NCBI GenBank assembly: GCA_025526915.1
Contig: JAHLKH010000017.1
Location: 1 to 64,000 of the forward strand
Direction: 5' to 3'
DNA length: 64,000 nucleotides
Source: Entophlyctis helioformis
Lineage: Eukaryota; Chytridiomycota; Chytridiomycetes; Chytridiales; Chytriomycetaceae
The notes under the pieces are model-generated. The model was not told the DNA's origin, did no database searches, and was given only the letters and a program-made list of their open reading frames with translations. Below, one piece after another: positions 35,786-47,482 of this stretch; positions within the stretch are counted from its first letter, which is position 1, and each line of letters begins with the position of its first letter. A program made the translations under genes and the position numbers.

Positions 35786-38700
35786 CTAGCCGCGGGGCTT
35801 CCTCCTGCGCAAGAGCCAGCGTCAGTCGCGTGCATTCGAGCCCAAAGCAACCAAACACAATCAAAGCACAAGCCACGTACCGAGTGGTGTCGTAGATGCG
35901 GATCAGTTGGGCCTGGCCCGTCTCGCCCTGGGAGAACGCGAAGCCGCGGTTGCGTTTCTGGCGCTGCACAACACGGACCTTCTGGATGGCTTTGCGGAAC
36001 CATTCCATGCGCGGACGGTGGTCGGGGATGTTGTACTTGTTGATTTCCTGCACAATGTGGTATGAGCGCGGCTTGATCAGACGCTTGGAGCTGGTTGCAA
36101 GAGTGTCAGTCGACAGTCGACACGGCACACAGTCATTCGCAGCAGTCCAACACAGCACCGCTCGACTTACTACTTCCAGATAAAGTCGCGCATGTTGCAC
36201 ATGACGGGCACAATAATGATGCCAAACCAGAACGGCGCCGATGCAAACATGGGTCTGTTGACGCCCTCGAGCTCGGTGCCCACGTGCACCATGGGGCCAA
36301 CAACCGCATAGATGGGGAACAGCGCAAACCACAGCGCAATGCTGCCCAAAACGCCAAAGAACGTAAAGTTGACCCACGAGTCGACAATCAGTGCCGCCTT
36401 GATCGAGATGGTGATGAGGTCGGTCGTGTAGATCATCTCGCCAAATGCCCAGTTGTTGGCTACGCGGCCGTCGGGCATCATGCCGCCCTCGTCGTAGACG
36501 CCGGCCATGCCGTAGTACATGACGAGCGAGTGGAAGAACGAGTTGATGATCCACGACCAGAAGGTGTACGAGTTGTAAAACTCGTTCGTCTGGCCGAGAC
36601 GGTAGAGTTGCGGGTAGCGGTCGAGCATGCGGGCCGACAGGTACTGGTCAAACACGCCAATCGCCATGGGCTGGAAGAACGCAAACACGATATTGTACGA
36701 CGACTGCGTCCATGTCTCGAACAGCGTCTGTGGCATTGTATGATGGCATTGTGTCAGTTGCAGACACACACGCACACACGCACACACGCACACAACACAC
36801 AACACAGGCATCACTGACCTGTCCAGAGAACCCATTGTCAAACGTGAACCACAGCTGGATCAAATAGAGGGTAATGTTCTTGTAGAACGAGTACAGCACG
36901 ACCTTGGCCATGCGCGAGTACGCCCAGCCGCCATGAACAAGCAGCAGCTTGCGGAGGAATCGAAACTGTGCAATGGCAAAATCAGCAGCGCGCGCGGCCT
37001 GCAGACCCTCCTGGCCCGAGATGCCGATGCCGACATGTGCGGCCTGGATCATGGACACGTCGTTTGCGCCGTCGCCAATAGCGAGGGTGACGGCGCCGTC
37101 GACGTTTTTGCGGACGAGCTTGACGACGAGGGCTTTCTGGAGTGGCGAGACGCGGCAGCAGATGACGGCCTTGCACAGGGTGGCGAGCTCGAGGAACGTG
37201 TACTTGATGTCGTCTTCGAGCGCGTAGCCGAGGGACTTGCCGTCAATGACGAGCGCGAGCGGCTCCAGGTCCGTGTCGACGGACTTCTTGATCTTGTTGG
37301 GCTTTTCCTTGAGGAGGTGGCGCACGTACGGCACGCCGTCGAGGTAGCGCAGACCGCCCCAGAACGAGGACACGCCGCCGCCCGCGCCGTCGGTGTTGAG
37401 GCCGCCCTTGACGGCCGCCAGCTTCTGCTCGAGGAACTCCTTGGTGGCGTAGTGGGTCGTTTCGTTGCAGACGATCATGGACATTTCCTCGGTGATGAGC
37501 TTGCACGAGTAGCCAATGTTGATGGCCGTTTCCTGGCGGTCGCCCGTGAGCACCCAGATTTTGATGCCCGCCGTCGCGAGCGTATGGATCGTGTCGGGTA
37601 CCTCGTCCTGCAGCTTGTCCTCGATAGCCGTGGCGCCAAGGAGAATCAGGTTGGTCTCGATGAGCTCGGCGGCCCTGTCCAGCTCGGCACCGCGGTTGCT
37701 GATGGTCGTGGCGGCCTTTTCGTAGACCTGGGCCCATTCCTGGTACTCTTGCTCCGACACGTCGCGGTAGGCGATACACAGTGTGCGCAGACCATCGTTG
37801 GCGTATTCCTCGAGATGCACACAGGTCTGGTCGACGTACGGGTTGCCGGACTTGGCGAGCCGCTCGAGAATGACCGTGTCGGCGCCTTTGATGTACAGCT
37901 TGATCTGGCCGTCGGGGCTGCGCACCAGCGCGCTCATGCGTTTGCGCGTCGAGTTGAACTCGTTGATCTGCAGGACCTCCCATTCGTATTCTTTGCCGTA
38001 GTTGACGTACGTGACGGAGCGTGGCTTGCGCGTGGTGAAGAGGTACCCGAGAGTTTGGGCACCCTTGACAAGCGCTGCCTCGTCGGGCGACGACGCCTGG
38101 AACACAATCTTGCCGGGATCGTCTTCGCTCATTTCGGGAATCACCGTGTGGCAAACGGCAAGCAGCTGCAGAAACTCTTTGATCGTGTTGCTGGTGGGCG
38201 AGTTGCGCTCATGGTCGCGGAGCCGGTCGAAGCTGTACCATCCCTGCAATGCATCCAAGACCGCCGCATGGCCACACACTCGCAATCAGTTATCGGATGG
38301 TGGCATTCAAAGCAGCATTCGCGCAGTAGCAGACTCACTGTCGTCTTGCCGTGCTCGTCGGTTGTCAGCTTGCGGTTGTCGGGCACCACCTCGCAGTACG
38401 CCAGCCCAGCAATCGACAGCATCTTGAACTCCATGATGTTGCACGTGAGCGTGCCCGTCTTGTCCGAGAAGATGTAGTCGATTTGGCCCAGCTCCTCGAC
38501 AAGCGACGAGGTGCGCGCCGTCGCCGGTGTATCGTTGACGTCGTAGTACAGGTCCACATCCGAGTTGATGAGCATGCCCAAAAAGTACTTTACGATTTCC
38601 ATCGTGACAATCAGACTTGCGGCAGCAGAGGGTTGATGAGCGTGTTAGTCGAGCAGCGCGGAGAGGGCGAGCGAGACAGCCACGCACCTCATGGGGATCA

Positions 38701-40252
38701 GGTTGTTGAACAGAATCGTAAACGTGATGACGTTGCCAGGGAAGCGTCCCCACGCCTCGCTCTTTGGGATTTCCAGAATCTTTTCCTCGAACGGGTTGCC
38801 CAGCTGCCTCCAACTATCAGCATGCCATGCCTGCCATGCCATGCCATCGGCGAGCAACAATGGATATCCAAGCCCGTGTGCGCGCATACACATAAGCAAG
38901 CAATGACCCACCTGGCGGCCCAGCGTGCCCAGCGCACAGATAAACGACATCGCCACGAGGATAAAGAAGAGATAGATGATGTGCTGGTTGACAAACGAGT
39001 CGACATGCGTGCGCTTGATGGGCGTCGCCGTCGCGTTCTTCATGAGCTTGGTTTCGTGGCCCGTAAAGACCGTGATGCCGTAGACCCAGCGCGTGTTGCG
39101 GAGCATGGCGCCGCGCAGGAGCAGCTGGTCCGGGTTGAGCGGAATCTCCTTGTCATGCAGACGGAGCGTGGCCTCGAACGTGTACAGCGAGTTGTTGGGA
39201 AGCTCGGACTTGATGACGCCTGGTATCGAGTCATGTTGGAATGTAGGCAAAGGAGTCGGGATAGGAGGACATGCGAGCTTGTTAGCAGCAGGCGGGTGGA
39301 TAGAAGAGTGGGATGAATGAGCAGAGTAGTGAGAAGCGCAAACAGACCGTACCCTCAAGAGCAGCCACGTGATCAGGTGTCAGATACGCAGCCGTCTCAG
39401 ACAGCCCCTGGCGAATCTTGAGATTGGTTTCTCTGGACCCATAGTCGTCAGTCTGTCTGTCTCATCCATGGCCCACTGGCACACACTCGAGCAGCCACAC
39501 AAGGCGCAGCACTCACCCGTCCAAGTTACTCGTCTCGATGTAGCACAGAGCGTCGGGCTCAGACGACGACACGAGCACAAGGTCAGCAGGGAAATACTGT
39601 CCGTTTTCGATGCGCACGATATCGCCCACAACGACATCGCGCCACGGCTTGAGGATAAACGTGTTGCCCGAGAGCGTGAGGACCTGCCGCGCATTGACGA
39701 TCGCGTCCTGCTGGTGGCGCTTGAGGTCCTCCATGATTTCCTTGGCGGCCGAGACGAGCAGCACGATGGTGAGCGGCATGACCGTGCCGTACTTGTTCGT
39801 GGGCGACAGGTCTCCGATTTGCTGCACGCGGTCAAACGGGAATGGGTGTGCGTTTCGGCGGTGCGATTGAAATGGTGGTGGTGTGTTAGCCAGCCAGCCA
39901 GCCAGCTAGCACCATTTCGGCATGCGTCGTCGGCGTTGGGGAAACGCGCATTGAAACGAACGCGACAAAACCACCAAACAACACGCGCCAAGACAACCAC
40001 GACAACCAAGACAACACGCTAGACAACCAAAAAGGGACGCACCTGGATGACCGCAATGAACAGAAAGAACAGGTTGGCGTACTTGGAGAACTGCTCAAAC
40101 AGGAACTTGGGCACAAACGTCAGCATGTTGTACTTGCCCGTCGAGATGCTGTTATGGCGGAACTTTTTCGTCTCGTTCTTGATGGGGTCGTTGATGTGGA
40201 TAATGCGGTTGACGGCCGCGCCCGTATCGGCCGTGTCGTCGCCGAGAAGCAT
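35786..40252 (-). CDS. DRS2: P4-type phospholipid-translocating ATPase (flippase), Drs2/ATP8A class
   Basis: Flips aminophospholipids to the cytosolic leaflet of Golgi, endosome or plasma membranes, with a CDC50 subunit. Ten exons: 40252-40043, 39821-39517, 39432-39353, 39219-38912, 38803-38688, 38615-38339, 38243-36819, 36727-36171, 36090-35881, 35804-35786; total 3507 nt, 1168 aa. Motifs: N-terminal [20 protein letters not shown], the actuator [12 protein letters not shown] created at the exon 2/3 junction, phosphorylation site DKTGTLTCN, nucleotide-binding [27 protein letters not shown] and [13 protein letters not shown]. The C-terminal [18 protein letters not shown] is Drs2-like. Both ends are short for Drs2, lacking long N-terminal and autoinhibitory C-terminal extensions, so it is nearer ATP8A. 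The last coding exon is only 19 nt. Confidence 0.95.
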
Positions 40253-40546
40253 CGTGTGCGGTCGGGTCGGGGTCGGGGTCGGGTCGGTTCGGGCAGAGAG
40301 TCTGTTCTATGCGTGTGTGTCGAGGTGTGTTGGGTGTTTGGGACGGATGGCGAGGGCAGATGGGAAGAGAAAGGGGCGGGCGGATGCAAGACGAAGTGGG
40401 CGATACACAGACGGGCAGGCAGGCAAGAGCAACGGGGAGCGCGCGCGCGAGATATGTGAGAGAGTGAGAGAGACCGATGAGCGCGGTTGGGGAAAGGCGC
40501 GGCCAAACGGCCACGTTCATTCGATGAAATGCTGGAGGCGTTGCCA

Positions 40547-43500
40547 TCAGGGCACAACGCGCCATCTGCCGCCGCATGGGCAGCATCCGCCATAGAACCC
40601 AGACCAGGACGGTGCCTTGCACACAATGTCAATGTACGCCATCGCCATGGCGGCCTTGGCGCCATCCAGCGCGGTCGACAGGTTCTTTGGTGTCCACGGA
40701 TCAGGGGTTGAAAAGTGGTGGCATCGCATGCACTGGCGGATCGCGTGGCATTGTCCGAGGTGCTGTCCCGTGACGATATCAAAGTGCTGCATGCCGGGCG
40801 TCTCGTGGGCATCGAGCGCAAATGGCGGCGGTACGGCGCTCAGCGGTGATGTGACGGCCTGCACCAGGTCCATGGTCACGTCTTGTCCGGCCGATCCAGC
40901 CGACGGCGGCGTGACGGCTCTGCCGTCTTTGGCAGCAGGGGCGGCCGACTTGGACGACAGCAATGCAGAGGCAGATGCCGGGCGGCGAGGCACAGAGAGC
41001 GCAAAGTCAATCGGATCCAGTTCCAGACGGTCGGGCTGTCCGGGCAAGAACACGAGCAGCGCAGAGATCTGCCGTGCAAGATTTGAAGCAGCAGGCGTGT
41101 TGGGATACGGCGTCCGATGATCAGCAGTCGAAGACGTGAGGATGGCCATGGCAGCCTGCAGGTCGGCACCCGCCGAAGCAGTGGCAGCAGCACTCGCCAC
41201 GCCGCCGGCCGACGCAATCACAGTGTTGGGGGACGGAATGTGCGGTGGCAAGGCGATGCCCTGCGGCCAGGAGAAGAACGACGCAAAGCGGCTGCTAAAC
41301 AGTCCTGCAGGAGCGGCATGTAGGCCTGCAATGCTGGCGGCAGTGCGGCAGACACAAACACAATGAGCTCGTTGTGGACGGCTGTGAGCGGCTGTGCGAC
41401 TGCGCGTGCCCGCTCGTGTTCTTCCACGGACCGATCCAGTTCACACAGAAATGCAGCAAAGTGTCGTTCTTGACGCGGCCAGTCGACAGTGACGACTGGA
41501 TCGATCGCACGTAGTTGAGCAAAAAGTTGGCGCGGGCTGCAGGCCGGCCTTTTGGGAACGTCAGGCCAGCTGTAATCTGAGCAAAGTTGAGCTTGAGCAG
41601 TTTCACCAGAAGCAGGCACTCGATCAGGGCACGGCGTGCTGGGCGATGGAGCAGCAGCAGCCATTGGCTTGGCCGCTGGGCAGGAGGAGTCATGCCAGGC
41701 GTTGGACGGTACCGTGCGTTGAAGTGGATGAACAGGTGGCGAACGAGAAAGGCGCAGTATTCGATGACCCACAGCGCGTGTGGCACAAAGTGGTGCAGCG
41801 ATTCCTTGTGCATGGCCAAGCTCGCGTGCAGAGTGTGCGGCTCAGAATACGAGGACGGTTGCAAGTACATCAGTTCTGTTCAAGAGCAGCGATGAAGTCA
41901 GTGCGATGCAAGACAGGAACGCCTCAGCCAAGGCGAGCGGTCGACCTCACCAATCTGGTCCTTGGCAGACGACGGAGACACGAATGCGTTGTAAAACATC
42001 TCACGGACCGTGCGCAGTCTCATGAGCGCTTTGGTATTACGGTATGCACATCCGATGGGAGCCAGGATGCGCAGAACGGAAAGCTGCGCGCCGACCACCA
42101 GGTTATTGACAACGTGGCAGGCATGATCCTGTTGCGGATACCACGACGAGGGCGGCCCGGAGACTGAAAGTACGCCTGGTGATTGAGCAGCAGGCGGCAA
42201 ATCAGCGGTGTGTGCAGGTCGGACGTGCGCGTCCACTTGTTCTGCGCCAGACACCGCAGGAGCACAGGACGTCGTCAAATGAGCGGTTGTCCAAGATGGC
42301 GCAGAAGATGCAATCTGCAAGCGCATATCCAAGCGCCTCGATGGGCGACAGGGCAGACGGATCGGCAGGATCGGATTCGGCAACCTGGACTGGCCCAGGC
42401 ACCAGCATGATTGCGTCAAAGCGGATGGATGCATCCTCTTGGCCAGGGACGGCGAGCGCGGCAAAAGCGACGAGCGCGTGGATGCCATTTGGGGACGGCA
42501 GGATCGCAATTGGGTATCGCTGTGTTGCGGGGTATACGGGAGGCTCGTGTAATAGTCCCGGCCGGAAGACTTCGACGCCGTTGCTGTTTGCGCTGCTCGT
42601 GCGATCCAAGATGCCTGACGGGTCAGGCGTCGCGCTGATGGGATTGCCAAAGATTGCGTCGAGATCCGGTGTTGGGTTGGCGGCGGAAGCGCCTGGCCAT
42701 GCGGCCCTGCTGAAGGATCCAGCACCTGGCCCAAACTGCTCGAGGAGCGTGATGTTCTACGTTACCGTCTTCGGTCTTGACGCCAAACACACCCGTGCCA
42801 TCCAGGTTGGGCGTGTTGCCGGTGAGTTGTAAGCCCTGGAAAAACGATCCTGGCGTTGTGGGATGGGGCTTGACTGTTGCACCGGTCGCTGCGGCTGCTG
42901 CCGCTGCTGAGTCTCCATGGACAATCTCGATGTTGCGCAAAGGACCGGATGGACCTCTGTATCGGCAAGCTTATCAAGAGACAGCCGCAAGACTGAGCCA
43001 TCTTGCAGACCGACCAGCAGGACGCTGTGGCTGGCTGGATTCGAGACTGCGAGCAATTGGCTCAAGGATGTGATGACGCTGCCGGGGAATGACGCTCAAC
43101 AGCCTGTTTCCATCCTATGCCGCCTTCGTCAAACACCATGGCGGCCTCATCCGCCTCGGACGACTCCCAGATGGCCAGCGTGTGCTCGATCAGTCCGCTG
43201 GCAGCAGCGTCCTTGTGCTCGGTAATAATTGCCAGGCGCTGGGCATCGATGCAGTGGACCTGCACGACCGATCTGCTCGGCTCGAGTAGCACGGTGCTGT
43301 GGATACTGGATGTGAATTCTGGAACGGCGCGTCAGGTTAGCCACGACATGCATGGCTTGTCCAGCATGGATTAGCCAAGGCACAAACCTCCGGTGGTGCT
43401 GTTCATGAGCACATCAACCAAGGTGACCGCCTGGCTTGTGGACGGGATCGCAAATCTCACACGCCCGTCTGGATGTATCCATCGACAGGTAAGCAGCCAT

Positions 43501-44515
43501 TGATGGACTCACACTGTGACGAGACACGACTCACTGGCGAGAGGGATGGATGCCACAGTGTCAAGGTCTGGCCGCGCAGACACGCTCTTGATCGGGACAT
43601 GCTTGCGGACCAACTTTCCGTTTCCATCAAACACCCATACGTTTAGCTAAGCGAGCCAAGAGTCTGTTGTCAGTGGCACGCCAGAGGAGATCAACGGTGC
43701 ACACGAGCGTCGCGTCCATACCACGAGGTTGGCTGCCAGGGCCATGAACGCGTAAGGTCCAAACAAGACATTGTGGCCAGCCTCTGGCGTGCACTCGAGC
43801 GTGGGCATGACCTTGAAGTCCAGCAGCCCAGGCACCGAGTCGTCTTTGATGTACGTGGGCCGCGTCTGTCCGCCGTTGGCCAGGCATGCAATGCAGGTCA
43901 ATCATGGATGCCCGGTCTGGCTGGGCGGCGCAGGAGGCAGAAGCGCGCAGCGGATCGACTCACGGTGGAAGTCGGTTCGCACCAGACCAAGGACAGGACG
44001 GGCGACTCTGCGTTGGCATGGAAGGCAAAGTCGAGGATGCCTGCGGTCTTGTGGTGCGACCAGATGCCAATGTGGCCGTGCGAGTCGACGGACGCCAGAT
44101 ACGAGCCGGCGTCGTTCCACTTGAGATCGGTGATGGGCCGCGACGCATGCACGGGCTTGACGCCAATGCACGAGGCCAGCGACGTGCCGCCGGCGTACTT
44201 GACGGAGCGGACGCCTTTGATCTGGACCGTGTGGTCTGTGGGAGTGAACAGGGCAATCTCGTAGCCGCTGCAGGCAGGCCGTCAGACGATCGCTCGGCCA
44301 AGTGGGCATCGCAGGCAGGGCAGGCATCGCAGGCAGGCAAGAAGGGGCACGCACAGCGGCTTCGAGTTGGTGTGCGACTGGCGCGAGAGCACAAAGCCCA
44401 CGTCGGACTGTGGAGCCACGGCGACGGCGACCACATTCTGCGACGACCAGTCCATCTGTGTGTTGCACGGCGGCATGCGGTCAGTCGTGGGCGGTGCGTT
44501 GCAGGATGTGGGCAT
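40547..44515 (-). CDS. MED16: Mediator complex subunit 16
   Basis: Tail-module subunit of Mediator, linking activators to RNA polymerase II. Early exons resolve in frame: 44515-44355, 44267-43964, 43865-43722, 43646-43535, 43468-43388, then 43318 onward. They encode a WD40-like propeller (VVAVAVAPQSDVGFVLSRQS; PITDLKWNDAGSYLASVDSH, then GHIGIWSH; LNVWVFDGNGKLVRK; SVLLVGLQDGSVLRLSLDKL). The last exon, ending at 40547, holds the diagnostic tail: CMRC, then CPCGGRWRVVP*, equivalent to the CxRC ... CLCGGLWRRVP end of animal MED16, probably a zinc site. A reading-frame break near 43100, and exons between about 42900 and 41250, are not fully resolved. Start 44515 is the first Met of the open frame; MDWSSQ (44455) is an alternative. 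Confidence 0.8.
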
Positions 44516-44936
44516 CGGCGTGAAAGCAGCAGCAGCAGCAGCGAGAGCGGCCGACGCTGCTCAGATCAGGCCTGTTGTGTCCACACAGACGCTGCGCTGT
44601 GCGTGCTGCCGATGTGTGTGCGCGCCAAGTGCTGCGTGTGCGTGCTGCAGGCCGCCTCGGCATCCAGCGAGCGGGCAGCCTGCAGCAGCACAAGGCACAA
44701 GGCACAAAGCGGCACAAAGCACAAGGCAGCAGCCAGCGCAGAATGCGTCTCTGGGCGTGGTGCTTTGTATCCTCGCACGGGTTCTTCGTCACCGCAGCGT
44801 CGCCCGTCTGCCGCCTGCTGTTGCACGGCACCGTCTGCCAGCACAGACCTTGTGCTTGTGCCGGTAACGTTAAACGCGATCTTGGAATGGCAGGCAAGCA
44901 GTTGCTTACGGCACCTGTGCCTTTGGTGCTGCCAAA
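44516..44936. other. Divergent promoter region, MED16 / exonuclease
   Basis: About 420 bp with GCAGCAGCA runs and CACAAGGCACAAAGCG direct repeats (44690-44730). It probably contains the 5' end of the exonuclease gene, whose start codon I could not place. Confidence 0.5.
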
Positions 44937-44996
44937 GACGCTTGTGTAGACGCTTGTGTAGACGCTTGTGTAGACGCCGAAGACGCTTGTGTAGAC
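44937..44996. repeat. 12-bp tandem repeat at the 5' end of the exonuclease gene
   Basis: Four copies of GACGCTTGTGTA with one GACGCCGAA interruption. In the exonuclease frame it reads DACVDACVDACVDAEDACVD. Confidence 0.85.
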
Positions 44997-47363
44997 GCTG
45001 ACCCGCGCGCAGAAGGCAGAGCCAGAGTCGCCGCCTCGCTGGGCAGGGCGCTCGCGGCCGGCAACCCGTACCTCGTGCTCGAGGCGCTCGACGTGTTCTT
45101 CAAGACGCCCGTGGTCGTCGCTCCCTCGTACGCCTCGACGGCCGCCGGCGGCAAGAAGGAGCAGCGCTCGGTGCCGTCGCTGTTCCCGCGCTGCTTCTAC
45201 CCGCTGCTCCTGCGCACGCAGCCCAGCCCCGTCGACATGCTGCTGGCCATGGCCCGCTCGGCCGTGCCCGACCAGTCCTCGCTGACTGTCCAGGTGCGTG
45301 TGTGTCCATGTGCCGTGTGCACACTCTTGCCGCCAGTTCATCTGTGCGTGTTCGACAAGCAACTTGCTCGTCTGGCTGATACACGCATCACCCGCCGTGC
45401 ACAGCGCAAGATCTTTAGGGGCATCGGCACGGCCATCAGCCAGATCTACACGGATGCTGCCACGAGCGAGGCGGTGCTCAACAGCGACGACTTTGAGGAT
45501 GCGTTTAGGGGCGAGGCGGGCGACGACGACTACGACATGCCCACGGCGGCTTCGCTGGCCGTTGCTGCTCTGCGCAGCTTCCCTGCAAAGGACGACGCGG
45601 CATCCGAGCTGCGGCTCGCCAAGGGAACGACGGTTCCCCGATCGGGCCGCTGGCTGCACCCGTCGCATGCTTCGTGGGCAGACTTTGCGGCTCTGCAGCT
45701 GGCATCGCGGCCCGGCCACGCCAAAGAGTACGCCGCGATGCTCCAGTCGCCACACACGTTCCCGCTCATGTTCCTGCTGGCCGACGTGTTCAACGTGGTC
45801 CTGACAGCGGGCCAGATCCAGCCACCGAAAAAGGGCGTCGTGGTCCAGTCCGTCTTACCGCCGCTGCCGCAGATCGTGCTGCCCATGAAAGAGATGCTGG
45901 CCCTGCTCGAGCGGCTGGCCAGAGCGGGTGCGATGCAAGAGTACGTGACAGCCGTCACCAGCAACGATTTATTCGACACGGTCGACCTCGCTGACGCCTA
46001 CGACAAGGTGTTTGAGACGACCGATGTGCAGTCCCTGCTGACCCTGCTCAGCACCAACGAAAACCGCCGCATGCATCTGTACACGTACGCCGAGGACCTG
46101 TGCCGCCAGTCGATTGCCAACCCGCGCAACGCGGGCCTGGCACGCCGCGCCAAGGACGCCAGCAAAGTGTGTGTCAAGGTCATGGCCAAGTACGGCGACG
46201 GCAACATGCTCGCCTTTTACCCGGGCATGCTCGTGGCCCAAAAGTCGGGCTCCCTGCGGTGGATGGTGGGCGATATCAGAAAGACAATGATGACCGAGGC
46301 CAAGGACGCGACGCTGCCCGTCATTCCCGACCTGCACGACGCCTTTGCTGACGCGATCTACGGCGAGCTGGTCCATGTCCCTGGTGCCAACGCGGCTGAC
46401 TCGGCGGCACAGGCGACGGCCGGCGCACGTGCCCTTGCCCTAGCCGGTGGCAGCACCAACGGCAACGGAAACGCGGTTGCGCGTGCAGGTGTACGTGCCG
46501 GTGGCAACACGTCAGCACAGCCGCTGCTGGCGGCTGTTGCATCAGACGGCATCAACCCGCTGTCGATCCTCATGCAGGACGTGGTCGTGTCCCAGCTCAA
46601 GGGCAGCCTGGCAGGCGATATCCTCATCCCGAAGCTGCAGGCACGGTTCCCTGACCTGCACATCAGGCTGCCGGCTGCAACACCGCGCAGTGCACCGCCG
46701 CATGCCCGGCGTCCGCAGTATGCATCTCAACAGCAGCAGCCAAAGTACTATGCCAGCATGACCAGCAAGACGCTGGTGGATTCGCCCGAGACGCTCAAAC
46801 GGTTCGAGGACGCGATCCCGCATATCGAGTGTATGGGGCTCGATGCCGAGTGGGCGTCGCAGGCCGACAGCCCGATCGCCATCCTGCAGATCGCCGTGCG
46901 CACGCGGGAGGAGGGCGGTGCAGCCAGCCGCCACGTGTACCTGGTCGACATGCTGATGCTCGATGCGCAGACCCAGGTGGCGCCGGTGCTCGCGCAGCTG
47001 TTTGCCAATCCGCGCGTGGTGCTGTACGGCTTCAACCCGTCGGGCGATGTGGCCAAGCTGCGGAGCGTGATGCCGGGCCTGCCCGTGCCGGCGCATATCA
47101 TGGATCTGGGCGAGCTGCCGTTTGCGCAGTCGAGCACCGTGCTGGCGGAGCGGCTCGCACGGCTCGGTCTGGCCGACAAGCGCCAGCTGTCGCTGTCTGA
47201 CGTGGCGATGCTCGTGCTGGGGTGTGCCGTCGACAAGCGTGTGCGCATGACGTGGTGGAACATGCGGCCCCTGCGGCAGTGCCAGCTGGACTACGCCGCA
47301 GGCGATGCCGATATCCTCATTGACATATACGACGCATGGGCGAGCTACTCGGCCGCGCCATGA
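44937..47363 (+). CDS. 3'-5' exonuclease domain protein, EXD3/mut-7-like
   Basis: RNase D-type (DEDDy) exonuclease. A probable intron at 45294-45404 (GTGCGT...GCACAG, 111 nt, open in frame) follows the first coding block; stop TGA at 47363, AATAAA 15 nt later. The first ~550 residues are helical and unassigned, as in mut-7/EXD3. The exonuclease domain starts near 46830: ECMGLDAEW (motif I, D and E), FNPSGDVAKL (motif II D), LADKRQLSLSDVAMLVLG, and LDYAAGDADILIDIYD (motif III, Y-x3-D), so all four acidic residues and the Tyr are present. The Mut7-C domain found in some relatives is absent. The frame is open upstream through a 12-bp repeat but has no ATG; the true start is upstream or in a separate exon. 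Confidence 0.82.
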   Translation, partial: DACVDACVDACVDAEDACVDADPRAEGRARVAASLGRALAAGNPYLVLEALDVFFKTPVVVAPSYASTAAGGKKEQRSVPSLFPRCFYPLLLRTQPSPVDMLLAMARSAVPDQSSLTVQVRVCPCAVCTLLPPVHLCVFDKQLARLADTRITRRAQRKIFRGIGTAISQIYTDAATSEAVLNSDDFEDAFRGEAGDDDYDMPTAASLAVAALRSFPAKDDAASELRLAKGTTVPRSGRWLHPSHASWADFAALQLASRPGHAKEYAAMLQSPHTFPLMFLLADVFNVVLTAGQIQPPKKGVVVQSVLPPLPQIVLPMKEMLALLERLARAGAMQEYVTAVTSNDLFDTVDLADAYDKVFETTDVQSLLTLLSTNENRRMHLYTYAEDLCRQSIANPRNAGLARRAKDASKVCVKVMAKYGDGNMLAFYPGMLVAQKSGSLRWMVGDIRKTMMTEAKDATLPVIPDLHDAFADAIYGELVHVPGANAADSAAQATAGARALALAGGSTNGNGNAVARAGVRAGGNTSAQPLLAAVASDGINPLSILMQDVVVSQLKGSLAGDILIPKLQARFPDLHIRLPAATPRSAPPHARRPQYASQQQQPKYYASMTSKTLVDSPETLKRFEDAIPHIECMGLDAEWASQADSPIAILQIAVRTREEGGAASRHVYLVDMLMLDAQTQVAPVLAQLFANPRVVLYGFNPSGDVAKLRSVMPGLPVPAHIMDLGELPFAQSSTVLAERLARLGLADKRQLSLSDVAMLVLGCAVDKRVRMTWWNMRPLRQCQLDYAAGDADILIDIYDAWASYSAAP

Positions 47364-47377
47364 AGCCTTGAAATGAC

Positions 47378-47383
47378 AATAAA
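47378..47383 (+). promoter_or_regulatory. poly(A) signal AATAAA
   Basis: AATAAA 15 nt beyond the exonuclease stop codon. The remaining ~100 bp before the convergent PPR gene are ACCACCAACACT repeats. Confidence 0.75.
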
Positions 47384-47482
47384 ACCGTGTGGTTGTGGTA
47401 CCACGATCGCATATATATCTATTACAACACCACCGACACTACCACCAACACTACCACCACCGACACACATACACGGCGCAGC

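Noticed and set aside
36933..38477. 514-aa plus-strand frame
   Set aside because: Antisense of the P4-ATPase catalytic exon, whose motifs and splice structure are unambiguous.
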